Shown: positions 41,001 through 52,893 of the stretch, piece by piece
How positions within the stretch are numbered: position 1 is the stretch's first letter
Layout of the letters: each line of letters begins with the position of its first letter
Source of the DNA: Stercorarius parasiticus
Taxonomy: Eukaryota; Chordata; Aves; Charadriiformes; Stercorariidae
Direction: 5' to 3'
DNA length: 64,000 nucleotides
NCBI GenBank assembly: GCA_013396915.1
Contig: VWZL01002832.1
Location: 188,428-252,427, forward strand
Translations under genes and position numbers: made by a program
Notes under the pieces: generated by a model
Told to the model about the DNA's origin: nothing
Database searches by the model: none
What the model saw: the letters and a program-made list of their open reading frames with translations, nothing else

Positions 41001-44000
41001 TATTGGATTGTACATTTATATATCCAGCTACTTTGAAATTACTACACCCTGTAAGGTCGAACTATGCACAATACAGCTGGAAACACAAGGCAATTACAAG
41101 CAGTAGCACCTTACCTATGAAAGACATAAAGGTTTCACCTCAATGCAGGTCACAAGAAAAACGAATCCTTCTCACACAATGTAAAAATTGTCTTTCTAAA
41201 TATATTCGTGCTTTAAAGTGTTTAGATATAGTTTATTAATTATATTTAGTAAGCAGTCTAGACAAACCACAGATTATTTTTTCTTGAAATCAGGTGAACA
41301 AACTCAAATATGACCTGGATTTTCATAATTATCAAGATGTTTCCACTTTTTCATTTGCTATGATGAGCTTTGCACAGGCAGCAAGACCAGACTTTAGAAC
41401 TTTCACCTTGCAGAAGTTGGAGCTTCGGTGTCCCCACAGCTGCACGTAACAGGAACACATGCATAACCCCATTCCCAATGGTGTAAGGCTGTCTTTGCAC
41501 CAATACAAAGATCACACACTGCAACACATGTGCCGGAAAGCACAGCTAGATGGAGGCAGGGAAAGCATTATCCACTTCACAGTTTTTGCGAAGCTTATAG
41601 AAGAAGGGCCAAACACTGACTGGGTTATTATCCAATCTGCAAATAAATGCAAGTAATTAATTTAGTAGCATGGCATTGCATCCTGCAGGCTGAATGTCAA
41701 CACATAGCTATTACAGTGAAACCACTTGAAGGAACAGAACAATTCCCTATGATTTCTAGCGTATAGACTGCTTTCAGGCTACAATCACAAAAAGATCGAA
41801 AAGGAAGACCTGAACATGGAAACAAGATTCCCAGATCGTTAACAAATAAAATACAAAACAATGTACGAAGACAGCAAACATTTTTGTAGTGGACAATTAT
41901 TTTAAATATTTGCTCATATCCAACTACATATGGACAGTATTAAAGCACTATTACCAGTGTGAGAGGGATTACAAAGTTAATGCAAACAATCTACTTCTAA
42001 CCTCTTAAGTACTTTGTGTGATATTAGCAAAGAAGTCATCTAATGGGAAGAATCATAAAAGGATTTTAAAGATTGGCAGACACTCAATGAAATGGCCAAG
42101 GAGAATTCCCTGTAGGCAGCTATAAAATGATGCTGGTCAATTCACTTGTGCCGTGATGAACTGTGAGTTAAGCAGCGTCATTCAGAAGTTAAGATCTCTG
42201 AGGAGTAACTGGTAGCTCATTGAGAACATCAGCTCAGCTGGACAGGCACAGAGAAGAGAACAGCGAACAGCCTCTTCTGGTGCACCTGTATCTTAAATAT
42301 CATCTGTATTTTAAGTTCTTCCCTCTCCCCGGCTCCCATCTCACCTTGGCACTGAGAAACACTGAATATAGCTTGCAGGATGGACTGCCTTCTACGCATG
42401 AGGTGGGAACCCCCTCTCCCCAAAGCCTACATTAGGTTCTTAAAATGACAGATCTCCTTCCTTGGAGATTTTCAAAACCCAAATGGACCCTTAAAAATCT
42501 GACATACCTTCGAGGTTAGTCTTGCTCTGAGCAAGGTAACATAAATTGGTCTGTGATTGTCAGATACATATATTCTCATAGCCACTTATACTTATTGAAC
42601 TAGCAGTTGAATTAAGTATGAATGAGCATTCCCTCTCAAAAAAGCATTATAGATGCTTTGAGACGAGACACGTGGCTATATGGGGCTGTCTCTTCTCAGC
42701 ACAGATACTCGTTTTCTTGCAAGCATTCCCAAAGAAATTTTGAACTAAGTAGCAGAATGCAAATAAACCACTTCTGATAAACGTGCTTTAGGCCTTGTTT
42801 TTGTTTTTAAAGTGTCCTTTAATAAACCATCTATTTACATTTCAAAAGGGAGGAAAACTGAAATACGAAATTGCACATGCGGGAAAACAAAGGCAATATC
42901 TGACAAGTCATTTTGTTAATTTGCAGATAATTGCTCATTACTGCGAAATAAGGCTTTTGCACTGTTTCATGAACAGTAGATAAGAAACCCTAGCCCATTA
43001 CTAAGTATTGCTTTTGGCAAATGCGAGCTGCTTCCATAAAATCATGTTTCTATTAATCGCATACCCTGGCATCCCAGAAGTACTGGTGGAAACAGAACAA
43101 TGTGTTCTGTCAAGTCATTTAGTAGGGACCTTCACAGGCTTGCATTCACCCTTTTCTGTCCGCTCCTGCTTTGTTCACTCTGCTGCTTTGAATATCACTT
43201 ACCATCACGCTGCTTCTGCTCAGCACCCTGCCCCTCAAATGCTCAACTCCAGCATTTTGAGAAGAACATGTTATGTTCCTCTTCCTTCCTCTAAGTCTTG
43301 TTCACTTAACTAGAATGTATTCCCCAGACACTCAAAATCCACAGGCCATTGACACTTTATATTCTTCACGTACCCTCTGTAAGTAGCAAAGCTCTCCCCA
43401 TGCTCCCCACTGTCTGACTCACCTGCTGGCACTGGATTTTCACTCCATTTAAAGCAAGTCGACCTTGAGCCCTCATGTGCCATCACTAGCCAAGCTGGCT
43501 AACGGTATTTGCACTGAAGGTGGCCACCTTGGGAGTTACTTCATCAGTGATTAGTGAGCAGGCTCTGGGAACTGTACGCCATTCGCATAGCCAAGCAGGT
43601 ATTTTTGCAGCAATTGCTCTCAAGGCGCTTTCAAGGTCTTTTTCATCATCGTAACAGCAGGAGTCATTTTTAAGCCTTTCAAATAGTTTTAAATTAACTT
43701 CCCTGACAAAGTTTTCCAGAGCAATATAATCTGACTACATAAAACTATGGAGAAAAGCAGGGCCACAAGGAAGACAAAGTACAGACTTCAGAGCCGAAGA
43801 GACACTACAGCTTGATTTAGATGGAGCTGTTTCATTAGTATGTAGATTCAAAGTCATTCCTATGCAGTTATTGAAGCGCTAACCAAGCCTTCCTAGCAAG
43901 CAAAAATCCATTCTGTGTACAAATAGGGCTTTTATAGCTTGGCACAGTGCTCAACTGTGGAGTCAAACTTTTCAATGCCTGGTAAATTTTTACTTGAAAG

Positions 44001-47000
44001 TGGCAGGAGAGCTCATGCCAGAAGCTCATATGAAATGCCAGCTCAGTGGCAGAAGGTCAAAGCATGGTATCAAGAGATTTTATGGAAGCTTTTCAAGACA
44101 AACTTCTTAAAAGGATCGTGCTATCTAGAGAAGCACAGATTTACACTGCTAGGAAAGCCTAGTAACAATCTTTATGACTCCTTCCAATCAAGGGTAGTAT
44201 CTTTAATACTCTACCTTGCAAAAAGCACAGCAGTAGTGTCTCCTGTAGATGGCAAGAGCATTTTCTGTGTCTATTTAATCCTTGGTTATTTTGCTGAAGT
44301 TAAGCATAAAGAAGAAGTGTTAAATGCCAGAGCTTTTGTGCAGACTGTCCTCTACACAAAAAACAAACAAACAAAAAAGACAACAAAAAAAAGAAACACC
44401 ACCTAAACAGGAAAAAAAACCCCAAACACCTTCAGATGCAAAAGGTGTTATTTCATGCATAAAAAAAAAAATCCAGAAGTCAGACCCATGGACAACTGAA
44501 GAAAGCACAATAGAGTTTAAAGACCAAGAGCCCAAACAATTACCCTTTCTCCATTAGTACCTAAAACTACGGCTGCAGGAGAAGGAGAAATTTAATTTGA
44601 ACTGAGAGAAAGGCATTATATTCTCTACCATTTTTATAGAAGTATTTAAGGTTAAGTTAGTGTCAACAATGACCCTGAACAGAGGTCAAGCACAAAAACT
44701 TCCAATATACTGGATTTTGCCAGTTGTCACCACATCATAATAAACAAGAGAGACTAAAGTTTCATTGCAACCTGATCTGTCCGCTCAGGGTCTCCCCTTG
44801 CATCTATACAAATGCACTGTTAGATTCTCTTACAAGAGCAAATTTGCAAACGCTTATACACTCTCCCATTAAAGCATTTCAATGTTCTGAATCTGCCATT
44901 TCAACAAATTCAAGTATAAGACTTTGAATTCAATTAGCACAAATCTCAGTGCTCCCAACATTAAATTTGCAAGTGACATTTAATGGCGTTCAACACACAC
45001 AAAGCTAAGCTAATACAATTTTCCTTGCTGGTCCATTAGTGTAAGACACTCCAAAATGCGATGCTCTTTTTTAGTCAAGGAAATTAAAGGTGTAGGCTGC
45101 ACTGGACAGGAAGAGATGACAGTTATTAAAAATCCTTCTTAAACCAAGGCTGCAAAAGCTCTTCTTTTCAGATGCACCACACAGCTACAGCTGCACATAA
45201 TCGAAGAGCAAAGAAGAAAAGCAGCTGCTCTATTCAAGAAGATCTCCTTCCAAACTGCTGGATTTTGGGGGCAGTACACCTAATGTAAGGCTGTTTCAGT
45301 TCCTAAGACAGCAGTTACAATGTCTTCTACTGCTTTTACTTCTGTCTCCTCCTACCTCTTTTTCTGATGAAGGCTTAGGCAACACAGCTCCACCTGCCAC
45401 CGTTCCCCAGACTCACACCGACTGATACTCACAGGAGAGCTAAATTTTCCAAGCCCTGTCCCAGCAGGCTGATAAGGACACAACGCTGCACCCCAAGAAG
45501 CCAGCCCAGCGAGCACACCCAAGGAATTCTGCCACCCTACCTCCCCACCACACACCTGCGCCTCACCCAGCTTGGTAAGAGAGCTGCCAGTTTTCACACG
45601 ACTATGGTTCCTGCATTAGAAGGACACAAAGCTACTGGACTTCATGGATTCCTTTGGTTTTTTTTTTTTTTTCCAAGTGACAATATGCTTTGCCTTATCT
45701 CCATTTAAACAAAGTAAGCTACCTCCAAAGAGCTTCAAAATCAGAAGGCAGACCGTGCTGGGAAGCCTGAGAGAGAAAAAAGCTTCAAAGTCATGGTAAA
45801 ACAGAGGGAGGTTTTTTTGTTTGTTTGTTTAAATCTAAGCAAATTAGCACAAGCAAAAACTACAGTTAGCGAAGATGCTTTCCCAATAAAGATCTATTAG
45901 TGTTTTTCTTTGAATACAGATGTGTAATCGGATACCAGAGCAGAACTGCACAAGCCGATGAAGGAGCCATCAACAGGACAAATTTTGCTCCTCTGATTTG
46001 GATGAGTGAACTGTAAAGACCAGCAACAGCAATAACTACATTTTAAAAGCTGCATTTCTTTAAGATACATGTCACAGTCTCCTAAATTGGACTTTCTTTA
46101 CTCTTAACAGCTCTTAGTCAAGAGCTATTAGAACAAAGCTCAGGTGGTACTTCCAAGATTTTTTTTGCCCCCTCAACTACATTAACGCGTTTGGTAAGAG
46201 CAGAAGCAATACAGACACACGTTTTAAATATGTTTAAATATTCATATTAATGAACCATTAATGAACTATACGCAGCACAGGGAAACCAGTTAGACGTAGT
46301 AGCTTATAAGGATGGATGTTCCTTTTATGAACAAAAAACAAGCCCAAGTAACCTGCACCAAACACTGCCTCTGCTAAATAGATTTTTAAAAGCATAAAAT
46401 ATATTTGAGGTGAAAGAGCCACAAAAAGCCAACAGGTTTCATGCTTTCTTCAGACCTGAATTTCCCCCAGCCCTTGCGGGGTAGGGGGTGTGGGGGGGAA
46501 GGACTTAATTATCAACTTGAATGATGCCACACACATTGGGAATTCAAGCTGTATTAAAAGCCGGAGTATTGAATCCACAGCACAGGAGTCATGCAGAACA
46601 TCAGCCTTTGGAGGGCTGCCTGCCCCTATCTGCATGCTGGTGCCCTGGGTGTAAAAAAGCCTCTGAGACACTAAAATCCTTTGGAAGACACTGACAGTAC
46701 AGGGGAGCTCAGTTCATGACCCTCAGATTCTAAAAAAACCTCAAAACTCAGGTTTTTGAGCTCATTTTAAGCTCACCTCTACTTCAGAGCATTTTTTCCA
46801 CGTATAGTTGTTTTTGATATTTTGCACTTGAATTACGACTGAAATAGCATTCAGGTGCTCTGCTCTATTTCAGCAAAGAACAGTTTGGACCCACCTCGCT
46901 GTGAAGCCTTAAAAATCCTTCCTGCACATGTCTGCGTGAACCACAGCATTAGAGAAAGATCTCACATCACGTTCAACAAAACCAGCGTTCACGGCCATGT

Positions 47001-48759
47001 GCAAGTCTCCTAGTTCTTTTTTTGATGGTACTATACAGATTTATTCTTTTTACTCCAAACAGGCCCTTCCTGACATGCTAGAGAACAAGGGTCTGGATTA
47101 TTTTTGTCTGAGCATTTTTTTTACTGGATGTCCTGTTGCCCCAGTTAAAAAGCCTTTAATTGGGCAACCATTCCTTACAGCCAAACTGAAATTGCTATTA
47201 AATCTGAGTTAGTCCCAGGCCACCCATATTTAGCGCACCAATTAACCAACGTTGAACAAGGCAGAGCAGCAGCAACCAGAAGACGGGAGGAATTTTTAAG
47301 CTCTCATCACCCATAGTGCATGTGTTCTTCCTCCACATGCTCAGTTCAAAAGAATTCAATAATTATTTAATTAAAAGCACCACCTATTCACGCTTGACGA
47401 GTGTTGAGAGAAGCAATGATATACATGGAAGAACAGGTACACAGAAGGTGCTATTAACAAGCCACTGCCTTTTGAGGATACCGTTAACTCTGATTAGTCA
47501 AATAGTATTTGTTAATACCTCCAAGTCCTGAAAGTGATCCACATACTTTGATATATTGAATTTAGAAGTGTCGCAAGTTTTCATTAAAAGTTAATTAACC
47601 ATGCGGAGACACCTTATCTCTAGGTTGATATGTGAAAGACGAAGAAGCATGATGAATGATTTGGGAATCACCGTTTGTTGCACAGACCACAAACACAGTT
47701 TAAAGGCATCTGAGCTAAAGTTAATTCTGCTCCACATGCACAAACCTGGAAAAATTAAGGCAATCTCTCTGGATTTAAAGGGAGTTTGTTACCTTTATTG
47801 TAAAAGTAGCGTCTATCTTTTGTCTGCCAACCAGGGTTGATTGCATTCTCTTTCCAAACTCTAAACAAGTTCACAAAGCTGAAGCAATTCCACTGCCCAT
47901 CAAAATACTATATTTAATAAAACAGAAGCACGTATTACTCCAGTGCAACATCCACTCTCCAAACAAACATAGCCAAGCCCAAACACACCAAGACCAACAG
48001 CAGAGTGTCCACTGACTTCAGTTGTCAGGCACCATGTCTGTATTTTACACTGGTTCGCAAACAGGCATGAAAGCCAACAGAAATCATTTTCACCCATGCA
48101 GACCTGAAGTGGCAGAACAGAGTCTGAAGGAATTGCTGCAAAACCTGTCATCACACCACGATGCACCAATGCTGCCATCGGTCAAAATGACACAAGGACG
48201 TCCATCGACATCCCATTTCCAGCTCTGCTTAGACAGGCTGTCTGCATCAGCAAGCTTCACCAGCACCATGTCAATATGGCAGAGCTCCCATTTTTTACAA
48301 ATAATACTCTTTTCTCTCTCTTTCCATCCTTGCCTCGTGTATTTACAGTGCCTGAAGGCACTGAGGCCTTCTTTAATGAGGTTTTCACATAAGACAGAAT
48401 AAATTAGAAACCTTGATCAAAATAGGGCCTCCAGCAGGAGCACAGTAAAAAGACAGCCACATGCATTATATACCCCAAAAAATCCACATAATGCAGCCCG
48501 TCAATCAGCAAGCAATTTCACAAGTAAATGGGAAGCACACCTGCCTGCCTGATGGTGAGGCCTCTGCTTCTTCACCCCCCTTCTGCCTTCCAGCCTCTTA
48601 GTCCCTGAGACCCTCAGGCCACTGTCACCCAGCAAACCTCAGGCCCAGGCAGGCGGTACAGCCCCAATGCCACCACTATGGCCCTCAAAGTCATGCAGAT
48701 GGTACAGATCTCCTTCACACTTGCAGTGGACGCCTCTGGCTTCTTTTGGAGCAGGAAGT
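32018..48759. other. Long non-coding stretch, probably intronic
   Basis: No exon that I can support in nearly 17 kb. Simple features include A-runs near 32083, 34880, 35182, 36687 (19 bases) and 44461, T-runs near 32786 and 45658 (15 bases), and C-rich runs near 32774, 37317 and 38070. There is a (GTTT)n motif at 45811-45830. The longest frames (39407-39952 plus, 34077-34562 plus, 43939-44406 plus) show no domain signature. Some may be fragments of repeats I do not recognise. Confidence 0.4.
45811..45830. repeat. (GTTT)n microsatellite
   Basis: G followed by T7 leads into a short (GTTT) array, matching the motif at 10471-10498. Confidence 0.75.
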
Positions 48760-49255
48760 GGGGACCAGGCAACCCTGGGTCTGAGTGGCGGCCCAGGCCA
48801 AAGCCCCACCTGGGCTGAGGGGACGGGGCTCACCCCTACGGTCCCACCCCAGCTGAGGGGACCACATGCCCCCCAGACTCTCTGGGGCAGGGGGAACTGG
48901 ACCCCCCACTCAGACACCCTGGGGAGAAGGGGAACAGATCTCACCAGACACCAGGGCTGAGGGGACCAGAGCCCTTCCTGGATCCCGGGGCCAAGAGGAC
49001 TGCAGCCCCCTGCGCTGAGGGGACCAGAGCTGCTCCAGGGCCGAGAAGACTGCAGCCCTCGGACCCGAGGGCACCAGCTGAGCTCCCTCGGGCTGAGAGG
49101 GCCGCAGCTTCCCCGGTCCCCCCTGGGCTGACGGGCCCAGATACTCCCGAGCTGAGGGGACCCAAGCTTCCTCAGGCCCCCCGGGCTGAGAGGACTCGAG
49201 CCCCCCCAGGACCCCCAGGGGCTGAGGGGGCCTCGACACCCCCCACAGATCCCCC
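48760..49255. repeat. GC-rich degenerate minisatellite
   Basis: Variants of GGGCTGAGGGGACC recur at irregular spacing of roughly 22-38 bases. The clearest units start near 48953, 48988, 49013, 49040, 49091, 49118, 49150 and 49187, followed by a last copy near 49220. Units alternate GCTGAGGGGACCAGAGC with GCCAAGAGGACTGCAGCC types, suggesting a higher-order pair. The array begins indistinctly near 48760 and merges into the CpG island. In minus-strand sense each unit reads like TCCCCTCAGC. The 294-codon minus frame through here (48639-49523) comes from this composition and is not a protein. Confidence 0.8.
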
Positions 49256-49427
49256 GGGGTCCGCCGCCGGCCTGAGGAGCCGGGACCCCCAAGCCGCGGC
49301 CCAGCCATGACGCTACACGGCCCCGTCTCCGCTTGTCACCCGCCTCCCCGTCCCACCGCCGCCACCCCCGGGCCTGTGCCCGGCCCCACCGCACCGCCCC
49401 GCGCTGAGGCGGCGGCTCGCTGCTCAC

Positions 49428-49523
49428 CGTGCGGCGCAGAAGCCCTGCGGCACCTCGAGTTCGATCGGGTCGGCGCGGCCGCCGGGCGGGCGGATCCNCC
49501 GCCGTGTCATCCCGCGCCGCCAT
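49428..49523 (-). CDS. First coding exon of an unidentified gene
   Basis: The ATG is at 49523-49521 on the minus strand in CAAGATGGCGGC. The exon ends at 49428 with ACG followed by GTGAGC, a good vertebrate 5' splice site. It starts MAARDDTA, then meets the undetermined base at 49498. If that is one real base, the 32-codon frame continues as an arginine/proline-rich string and the intron is phase 0. If one base is extra (or two are missing), the frame ends ADPIELEVPQGFCAAR, with intron phase 2. That version looks more like ordinary protein, so I lean to it without proof. I do not recognise the gene. No second exon could be identified to the left, which implies a first intron longer than this window, or exons I missed. 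The downstream part of the 294-codon frame is intron and minisatellite. Confidence 0.6.
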
Positions 49524-49527
49524 CTTG
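49516..49527 (-). promoter_or_regulatory. TISU / YY1 element at the start codon
   Basis: CAAGATGGCGGC on the minus strand matches the TISU consensus SAASATGGCGGC at every position and contains the YY1 core AAGATGGCGGC. TISU elements occur in genes with very short 5' leaders and direct both YY1-dependent transcription and scanning-free initiation at the ATG they contain. This supports the ATG chosen for the exon and predicts a transcription start only about 5-30 bases upstream, near 49,530-49,555. That prediction rests on knowledge of the element, not on anything else in the sequence. Confidence 0.8.
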
Positions 49528-49650
49528 TGTGCGGCGGGGCCGCAGTCCTGTCAGGGGAGGCCGGTGACCTGTCAGGGAGAGGCGCTGCCAGAAGCCGTTT
49601 ATCCAGCGGGATTTAAAGCCCAGGACGGCAGGGCAGGTCGTTCCCCGCCG

Positions 49651-52379
49651 TGAAACCCACTGCTTTTTCCATAAAACAAGCAGATGAGGTGTAGCAGGGT
49701 GTGAGGGGTTCTAGCTAAACCTGGCTGGCATCCTGATGGAGCTGGGCTGGGGGTCCTGCTGGAGGTGAGGCTGCGCTGGGTGCTGGCCTGGGGAGCCGTT
49801 CCCTTTCCGCAGGGAAGCTGTGATCCAGGAACAGGGCGACCGGCTGCTGGCCTGAGAGCAATGAGCAAACTCTGACGTCTGCTTCTGTTTCACTTTCCAG
49901 GGGCTGCTCCTGGCCGTTGGGCTAATGCTCACCTCTGTCATTACATCAGGAGCTCTGGAGACATGAAAAGTCAGCTGTCATTAATGAAGTCTTAGTTAAA
50001 ACAAAATCACAGGGGAACTTAGCTTGGGAATGACCTCTGGACGTCATCTTCTCCAGGTAGAAAGAGGGTAGAATTTAGCTCCATGAACACTAATACCTCA
50101 TGTCCTACTTCAAACCTCACACTAAACAAATTGTGCCTTGTTAATGCAAAAAAAGTTGAGGGTTTTTTTCCTATCCAAAAAGGTAAAAAGCATTTTGCGG
50201 TGCCCACAGAGGCAATGGGGATACCTGCCTGCACTGAGCCTGCTTTCCCGCGGGTCTGTTCCCCAGCGTGGGAAGATCTGCAAGGTCTGATTAAAATTTT
50301 TCCTGTATTTCAGGCATTTGTTATCTCTCCAAGGTGGTTGCTAGCCAGCAGATTGTGGAGATAGCAGAGCCATGCCACATCCATCTACCCTTCTCCCAGG
50401 CAGCAGGAGGTTGAAAACACACATGGGAGTGACTGGATGTGCCAGTATGTCACAATAACATCGAGCAAGAGGCAGTTGTTGCTGATCTTGGCACACAAAC
50501 ATACAGAAATCCAAAAAAACCCACCTAATGACTTATCCTAATCAGTGAGTGATTGCAGATGTTACCCAAGCAAAATCAAAGTTAAGCTTGGATAAATAAT
50601 AATTTATGCACTGGGAATGGGTGAAACACAATGGTGTCCTGCTGCTCTGTAAGAACTACCAAATACCGCAGTTTCTTAAAATGAAGTTTAGCCATTCAGA
50701 GGGAAAATTGTCTGTGTAATAAAACTCAAATTTAAGCCAGTGTGAAAGTTACATTTCGAGATCAGCCAGGACCTGCAGCTCTTTACACTTTTTCATCAGT
50801 CCTGATGAAGAGGGAACAAGTTTTGTTTAACCTCAGGATCCAGGCAACAGCTTTTGCCCTGTGCAAACTGCTTGGGAGGGGAAACACAGGTGGCAGAGGA
50901 TGGTTTAGAAGAAGGGTGCTGGGGAAATCCAGCACGAGATTTCACTTGACTTTTCTCCCAGGCAAATAATTTACAATCCAGTTTTTACCTGGTTGTCAAT
51001 GCCCAGTACTCATGGGCTAAATATAAATGTGTCTTTTTCCTCTGAATAGGAAAACAGAGCCTGAGTGTTGTATTGGCCAATATTTTACCACCCTTTGCTT
51101 GACATCTCCTGGATGTCATCATGGAAATGAGTGAGAAATGCAGGTGCCGTGTTGGGTCCCCCAACTTTTTGGCAGTGCTGAGCCCGTCCATACAGGCAGA
51201 GGAGGTTTTCTGTAGGTGAATGGACAGGACCAGACCTCCAGAGCTGAGCCAGAACTCCTTGGTTTTCTCACACAGAGCAAGAAAGCACCTTGTAAACCCT
51301 CCAAGCTAACAAAATACTGCCTTAAACAAGGAGTTTACAGGGAGACCAGACCCCCCATGTATCACCAACGCCTCTGCCCTCCTGCACCCTTCCAGGCAAC
51401 TCCTGTCCTCCCCCTCGCTCTTGTTGACACGACCTTGTTTTTAATTCAGTCACTTCCATCTTTTCTTGGGTTAGTCACTGAAGACAACCCAGGCATCGAC
51501 GGCTTCAATTCTCTCATCCCTGAGGAGGGATTTATTTGTGAGTAGATTTAGTACCAGCTGCTCGGTTCTGTTTTTTCCCAAGTTGACCAGGCTTAAAATC
51601 TGATTCTTACCAAAGCTTTGCAAGGCTGGCTTGCATGAGCGTGGTCGTGCCAGGAAGGGTTTAGGAAGGCGAAAGCAAAGGGCATCAGCTAGAAGCAATG
51701 CCAGGCAAGTGCCGAGCACCCATCCAGTCATGCTAGGGACGAAAAGCCTTATTGGAACTGCCAGTGCATCCTCCTTGGGGTAGTGGAGCCTGTGGGGGAC
51801 TTGACAATCCCCGTCACTTTATATCTTTCTATTTGCTCCCCTTGTGCCACACTATCAAGACAGGGACGTTCCTAACAGGGGCTCCTGCTTTTTGGCAGGG
51901 TGCTGTGTTCTCCTTGACTATCATTTCTTGTGACCCTGTCCTGATAATGCTACAATAGGATTAATGTCGCTGACACTTCCCCCAGGGTAACTGTATAATA
52001 AATTGCCCCTTTCTGGGGTTGTTCCCTTAGGTTGGGCATTTTCTGGCAAATAATATGAACCTGAAGGCTGTGCAAATTGATTCCCAGGGAGCCTGACCTC
52101 CCTGTTGGGAATGACAAAGGGCCATCCCTGAGGCTTAGAAATAGCTGTCCTGGGCTGCTGCCTGGGCTTAATCCTGCTGAGCCTCTTGTGTTCCTGAAAA
52201 CAACCTTTCCTGCCGGGCTACAACCAGTCCCCAAGCGCCGAGGGTGGGGAAGACGTTGAGAGGGCACCCCAGCACCGGATAACATCATTTCGAGGGGCTC
52301 GAATGGATGGAGGTGCCCTTGCAGGAGCAGGAGGGGACAACCCACGGCTCCGCTCAGCCAGGGGTTTCTCCTGCTGGCG
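49651..52379. other. Upstream or intergenic DNA, no gene seen
   Basis: No exon or known repeat recognised. Composition shifts to more G and T on the plus strand than in the left part of the window. Open frames such as 51950-52345 minus lack any recognisable motif. Confidence 0.5.
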
Positions 52380-52620
52380 CTTTGATTAAATCAATTAATC
52401 AGAATTGATGCACACAGGAATGAACGAACAGGAAAATGCTAATAGATCATGGTCATTAATAATCATTAGGTATTGACCAGTAATTAATAAATTAATGTCA
52501 TTCAATTTGAAGGCATATTTTTATTTAGATGTAATACATTTACTATTAGCACACTAATACTTTATTAATGAGCTAATAATAAACTAATTTAAATAAAATT
52601 TCAATAACCTTCTTCATCTT
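52380..52620. other. AT-rich tract dense in TAAT/ATTA words
   Basis: About 240 bases are packed with TTAAT, ATTAAT and TAAT words (ATTAATAATCATTAGG, AGTAATTAATAAATTAATG). Such words are the core of homeodomain binding sites but also arise by chance in AT-rich DNA. It directly precedes the degenerate repeat at 52657. Confidence 0.5.
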
Positions 52621-52656
52621 ACCACACTCACTGTAGGTACATCTTTCAGTACAGTA

Positions 52657-52893
52657 ATGACCATTTACCCAGTCACTTCATTTACGACATCACTTGATAC
52701 CACATGATGTCATTTACCCACTGATGGTATTTATGACATCACATCAGGTGGCTTCATTTATGTAGGCTGCATCATTTAGTGGCTTTAGCCATGATACCAT
52801 TTAACATTAAATGGCATCATCAACTCAGTGCCTTTGTGATACCATTTTGCTATCATTTTGACACCATATGACATCATTTATTCAGTGACTTTA
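52657..52893. repeat. Degenerate tandem repeat, unit about 46-48 bp, five copies
   Basis: Successive units start near 52657, 52704, 52752, 52798 and 52843. They share CATTTA, a central ACATCA or GCATCA and a TGATACCA-like end. Examples are ATTTACGACATCACTTGATA in unit 1 and GTATTTATGACATCACATCA in unit 2. Divergence between units is high, so the array is old. Confidence 0.7.

Larger units (their letters stand above)
49210..49650. promoter_or_regulatory. CpG island promoter
   Basis: CpG dinucleotides are frequent from about 49,210 to 49,650 (CCGCCGCC, GCGGCGGCTCGC, GGTCGGCGCGGCCGCC, GTGCGGCGGGGCCGC) and sparse on both sides. There is no TATA box near the predicted start. The minus-strand first exon with its YY1/TISU element lies inside, so this is most probably a TATA-less housekeeping-type promoter firing to the left. 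Divergent transcription to the right is possible, but no plus-strand exon is supported. The transcription start cannot be placed exactly. Confidence 0.8.

Noticed and set aside
43939..44406. 155-codon plus-strand open frame
   Set aside because: It ends in a lysine/threonine string from an A-rich simple tract. The body matches no family I know.
48639..49523. 294-codon minus-strand open frame
   Set aside because: Only its first 96 bases look like exon. The rest passes a splice donor and then reads a GC-rich minisatellite, giving Gly/Pro/Ser-rich repetitive sequence.
49307..49567. Plus-strand frame across the CpG island
   Set aside because: GC-rich composition keeps several frames open here. 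It runs antisense through the supported exon and shows no protein similarity or donor site of its own.
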